Positions 6,021 to 7,436 of a stretch of DNA of 7,436 bases are shown here, one piece after another. The stretch spans positions 1-7,436 of the forward strand of contig JAAZNS010000006.1 in assembly GCA_012798185.1 (NCBI GenBank). Reading direction: 5' to 3'. Origin of the DNA: Chloroflexota bacterium. GTDB taxonomy: Bacteria > Chloroflexota > Anaerolineae > Anaerolineales > UBA4823. A model generated the notes under the pieces. That model did no database searches. It saw only the letters and a list, made by a program, of their open reading frames with translations, and was not told where the DNA came from. The translations under genes were made by a program, and so were the position numbers. Numbering within the stretch: position 1 is the first letter of the stretch; each line of letters begins with the position of its first letter.

Positions 6021-6294
6021 CCTGTAATTGATTTTCGATTGGGCATGATTTTACTAAATTCCCACGCCATTAGAGCCTATGCAAAACCACATAATCCCTC
6101 ATTTTTCGTAACAATTCAGTCGGCTTGGGAGAGTATCCAATTGTTAAAATTTGGGACTTTTTTCGCTTTAATGATTTTTATTCAACACCCTCACCAATAC
6201 ATTTATGTCCTTTTATTACCAAGGGATAATCTTTGCCCTCTAAATGGTTATTGTTTGTCTTTTTATGGTAGGATTCTATTCAATGTAAAAAAAC

Positions 6295-6357
6295 GAGAAT
6301 TGAATAATCGAGAAACAAAATCAGAAACCCGAGAACAGATAACCGATGTGAGAAAAC
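6295..6357. repeat. Degenerate 7-bp tandem repeat, about nine units
   Basis: Period-7 units run up to 20 nt before the aminotransferase ATG. The clearest are CGAGAAA (6309), AGAAACC (6323), CGAGAAC (6330), AGATAAC (6337) and AGAAAAC (6351), with more decayed units between and before them. Of the seven units in 6309-6357, all have A at position 3 and six have G at position 2. The reverse complement has the consensus GTTNTCN, matching the array at 805-839 in opposite orientation. A 7-bp period shifts reading frame at every unit, so the stretch is unlikely to encode protein. Confidence 0.6.
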
Positions 6358-6377
6358 CACTTTCAATTGAGGACACT

Positions 6378-7436
6378 ATGATTGATCTTCCTGATTCTGA
6401 AATACTCCCCCTTTCACTGGCGCATAGTTTTTGGACCTGGAGCGCTCAAGGTAAAGTATCCCCAATCCCAATCAAACGCGCAAAAGGCGTTTATTTTTGG
6501 GATGTGGACGGAAAACGTTATTTGGATTTCAACGCGATGACCATGTGTGTGAATATCGGTCACGGTGATGAGCGGGTGATCAACGCGATTATCCAACAGG
6601 CAAAAGAATTACCCTATGCCGGTCCGCCATTTGCTACCAAACCGCGGGCTGTTCTTGGCGATCTGCTCGCCCAAATTACACCTGGCAATTTGGACCGCTT
6701 TTTGTTCACCCTGGGAGGCGCTGATGCCAATGAAAATGCAATTAAACTGGCGCGCGCTTTCACTGGACGACATAAAATCCTTACCCGGTACCGCTCATAT
6801 CATGGTGCTTCTGCTGGGGCAATGGCAGCCACTGGGGATCCAAGGCGGCTGGCTTGGGAACCAAACTTGATGACTGGTGTGGTTCATTTCCTTGATCCTT
6901 ATCGGTATCGCTCAACAATGCACCGTACCAATCCGGATATCCCAGAAGAAGAGTTTGCGCTGGATTATTTAAATCATTTGGAAGAAATTCTCACCTATGA
7001 GGGGCCAGAAACGATTGCTGCAATTCTCATTGAATCGGTTACGGGAACCAATGGGGTGATCATTCCGCCTGAGGGATATATGCAAGGGGTGCGTGCTTTA
7101 TGCGATAAATATCACATCCTGCTGATTGCCGATGAAGTCATGAGCGGGTTTGGACGAACAGGAAAATGGTTTGCTGTGGACCATTGGAATGTAGTCCCAG
7201 ATTTGATGACCATGGCAAAAGGATTATCATCTGCTTATGCCCCCTTGGGTGCGGTAGCGATCAAACCAGCAGTTGCTGATTACTTTAAGGATCGAGTTTT
7301 TCAAAGTGGATTAACGTACACAGCTCATCCCATCTCGCTGGCAGCGGCAATCGCTACGATCAATGTAATGAAAGAAGACCACATTGTGGAATGGGCAGCC
7401 GCAATGGGACCGGTGCTGCGGCGTAAACTTTCAGAC
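6378..7436 (+). CDS. Class III PLP-dependent aminotransferase, N-terminal 353 residues (3' end off window)
   Basis: A fold-type I, class III (omega) transaminase that moves an amino group between an amine or amino acid and a 2-oxo acid. The frame is open from the ATG at 6378 to the right edge; about 90-100 residues are probably missing. Visible motifs: TWSAQGKVSPIPI (20-32), a family hallmark of taurine:2-oxoglutarate-like members; GGADANENAIKLAR (113-126), where the more usual form is GSEA-E-AIKLAR; YHG (141-143), whose Tyr should stack on the cofactor; ADEVMSGFGRTG (251-262), with D252 facing the pyridine nitrogen; the Schiff-base Lys K281 in MAKGLSSAYAPLG; and GLTYTAHP (311-318). The start is supported by TTGAGG, its GAGG 5 nt before the ATG, and by homology beginning soon after. 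The frame also continues openly upstream, with GTG at 6348 and TTG at 6300 as less likely starts. The substrate (taurine, beta-alanine, GABA or other) cannot be assigned. Confidence 0.93.
   Translation, partial: MIDLPDSEILPLSLAHSFWTWSAQGKVSPIPIKRAKGVYFWDVDGKRYLDFNAMTMCVNIGHGDERVINAIIQQAKELPYAGPPFATKPRAVLGDLLAQITPGNLDRFLFTLGGADANENAIKLARAFTGRHKILTRYRSYHGASAGAMAATGDPRRLAWEPNLMTGVVHFLDPYRYRSTMHRTNPDIPEEEFALDYLNHLEEILTYEGPETIAAILIESVTGTNGVIIPPEGYMQGVRALCDKYHILLIADEVMSGFGRTGKWFAVDHWNVVPDLMTMAKGLSSAYAPLGAVAIKPAVADYFKDRVFQSGLTYTAHPISLAAAIATINVMKEDHIVEWAAAMGPVLRRKLSD

Larger units (their letters stand above)
5868..6377. other. 510-bp gap between divergent genes, with an in-frame open stretch before the aminotransferase
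   Basis: This AT-rich gap holds the promoters of both flanking genes and a degenerate 7-bp repeat near its right end. On the plus strand the aminotransferase frame has no stop codon from 5970 (after TGA at 5967-5969) to the window end, with in-frame ATGs at 5985, 6045 and 6171. None has a ribosome site, and the translation before about residue 105 does not look like a known domain. I therefore treat it as probably non-coding. I see no RNA gene or riboswitch here. Confidence 0.5.

Noticed and set aside
6213..6251. Imperfect hairpin with ATTACCA/TGGTTAT and AGGG/CCCT arms
   Set aside because: The stem is interrupted by a 5-nt bulge and a mismatch, lacks a T run, and does not match a known RNA element.

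Overview
The window most resembles a chromosomal segment of an anaerobic bacterium of the Chloroflexota (Anaerolineae-like). This is an inference from gene content: rubrerythrin, an AcsE/MtgA-type methyl-pterin methyltransferase, a membrane-anchored protein with a Pro/Thr linker, and moderate, uneven base composition. No rRNA or other phylogenetic marker is present. The genes are ordinary and mostly intact. I see no mobile element, CRISPR array, tRNA or phage gene.

Left part (1-1560): a GH13 alpha-amylase-family enzyme on the minus strand, cut off by the left edge, then a gap holding a degenerate 7-bp tandem repeat, then a TetR-family regulator on the minus strand. The regulator has a near-consensus promoter whose spacer and -10 box are covered by a 16-bp palindrome, which suggests autorepression.

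Middle part (1600-3470): a PiT-type phosphate/cation transporter and a rubrerythrin on the plus strand, separated by an AT-rich gap with small palindromes. A strong hairpin at 3432-3465 ends this block and separates it from the converging minus-strand genes.

Right part (3511-5867): a minus-strand run of three genes, read in the order small four-helix membrane protein, methyltetrahydrofolate-type methyltransferase, and single-pass protein with a Pro-rich linker. Gaps of 36 and 5 nt suggest one transcript.

Right end (5868-7436): a 510-bp gap, then a class III PLP aminotransferase on the plus strand cut off by the right edge. The aminotransferase frame stays open for 136 codons upstream of its likely start. 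A second 7-bp repeat of the same type lies in that gap, in the opposite orientation.

The genes form several independent units rather than one pathway. The points most worth a second look are the paired heptamer repeats, the regulator's operator-promoter overlap, the long open frame before the aminotransferase, and the link between an orphan methyltransferase and two membrane proteins.
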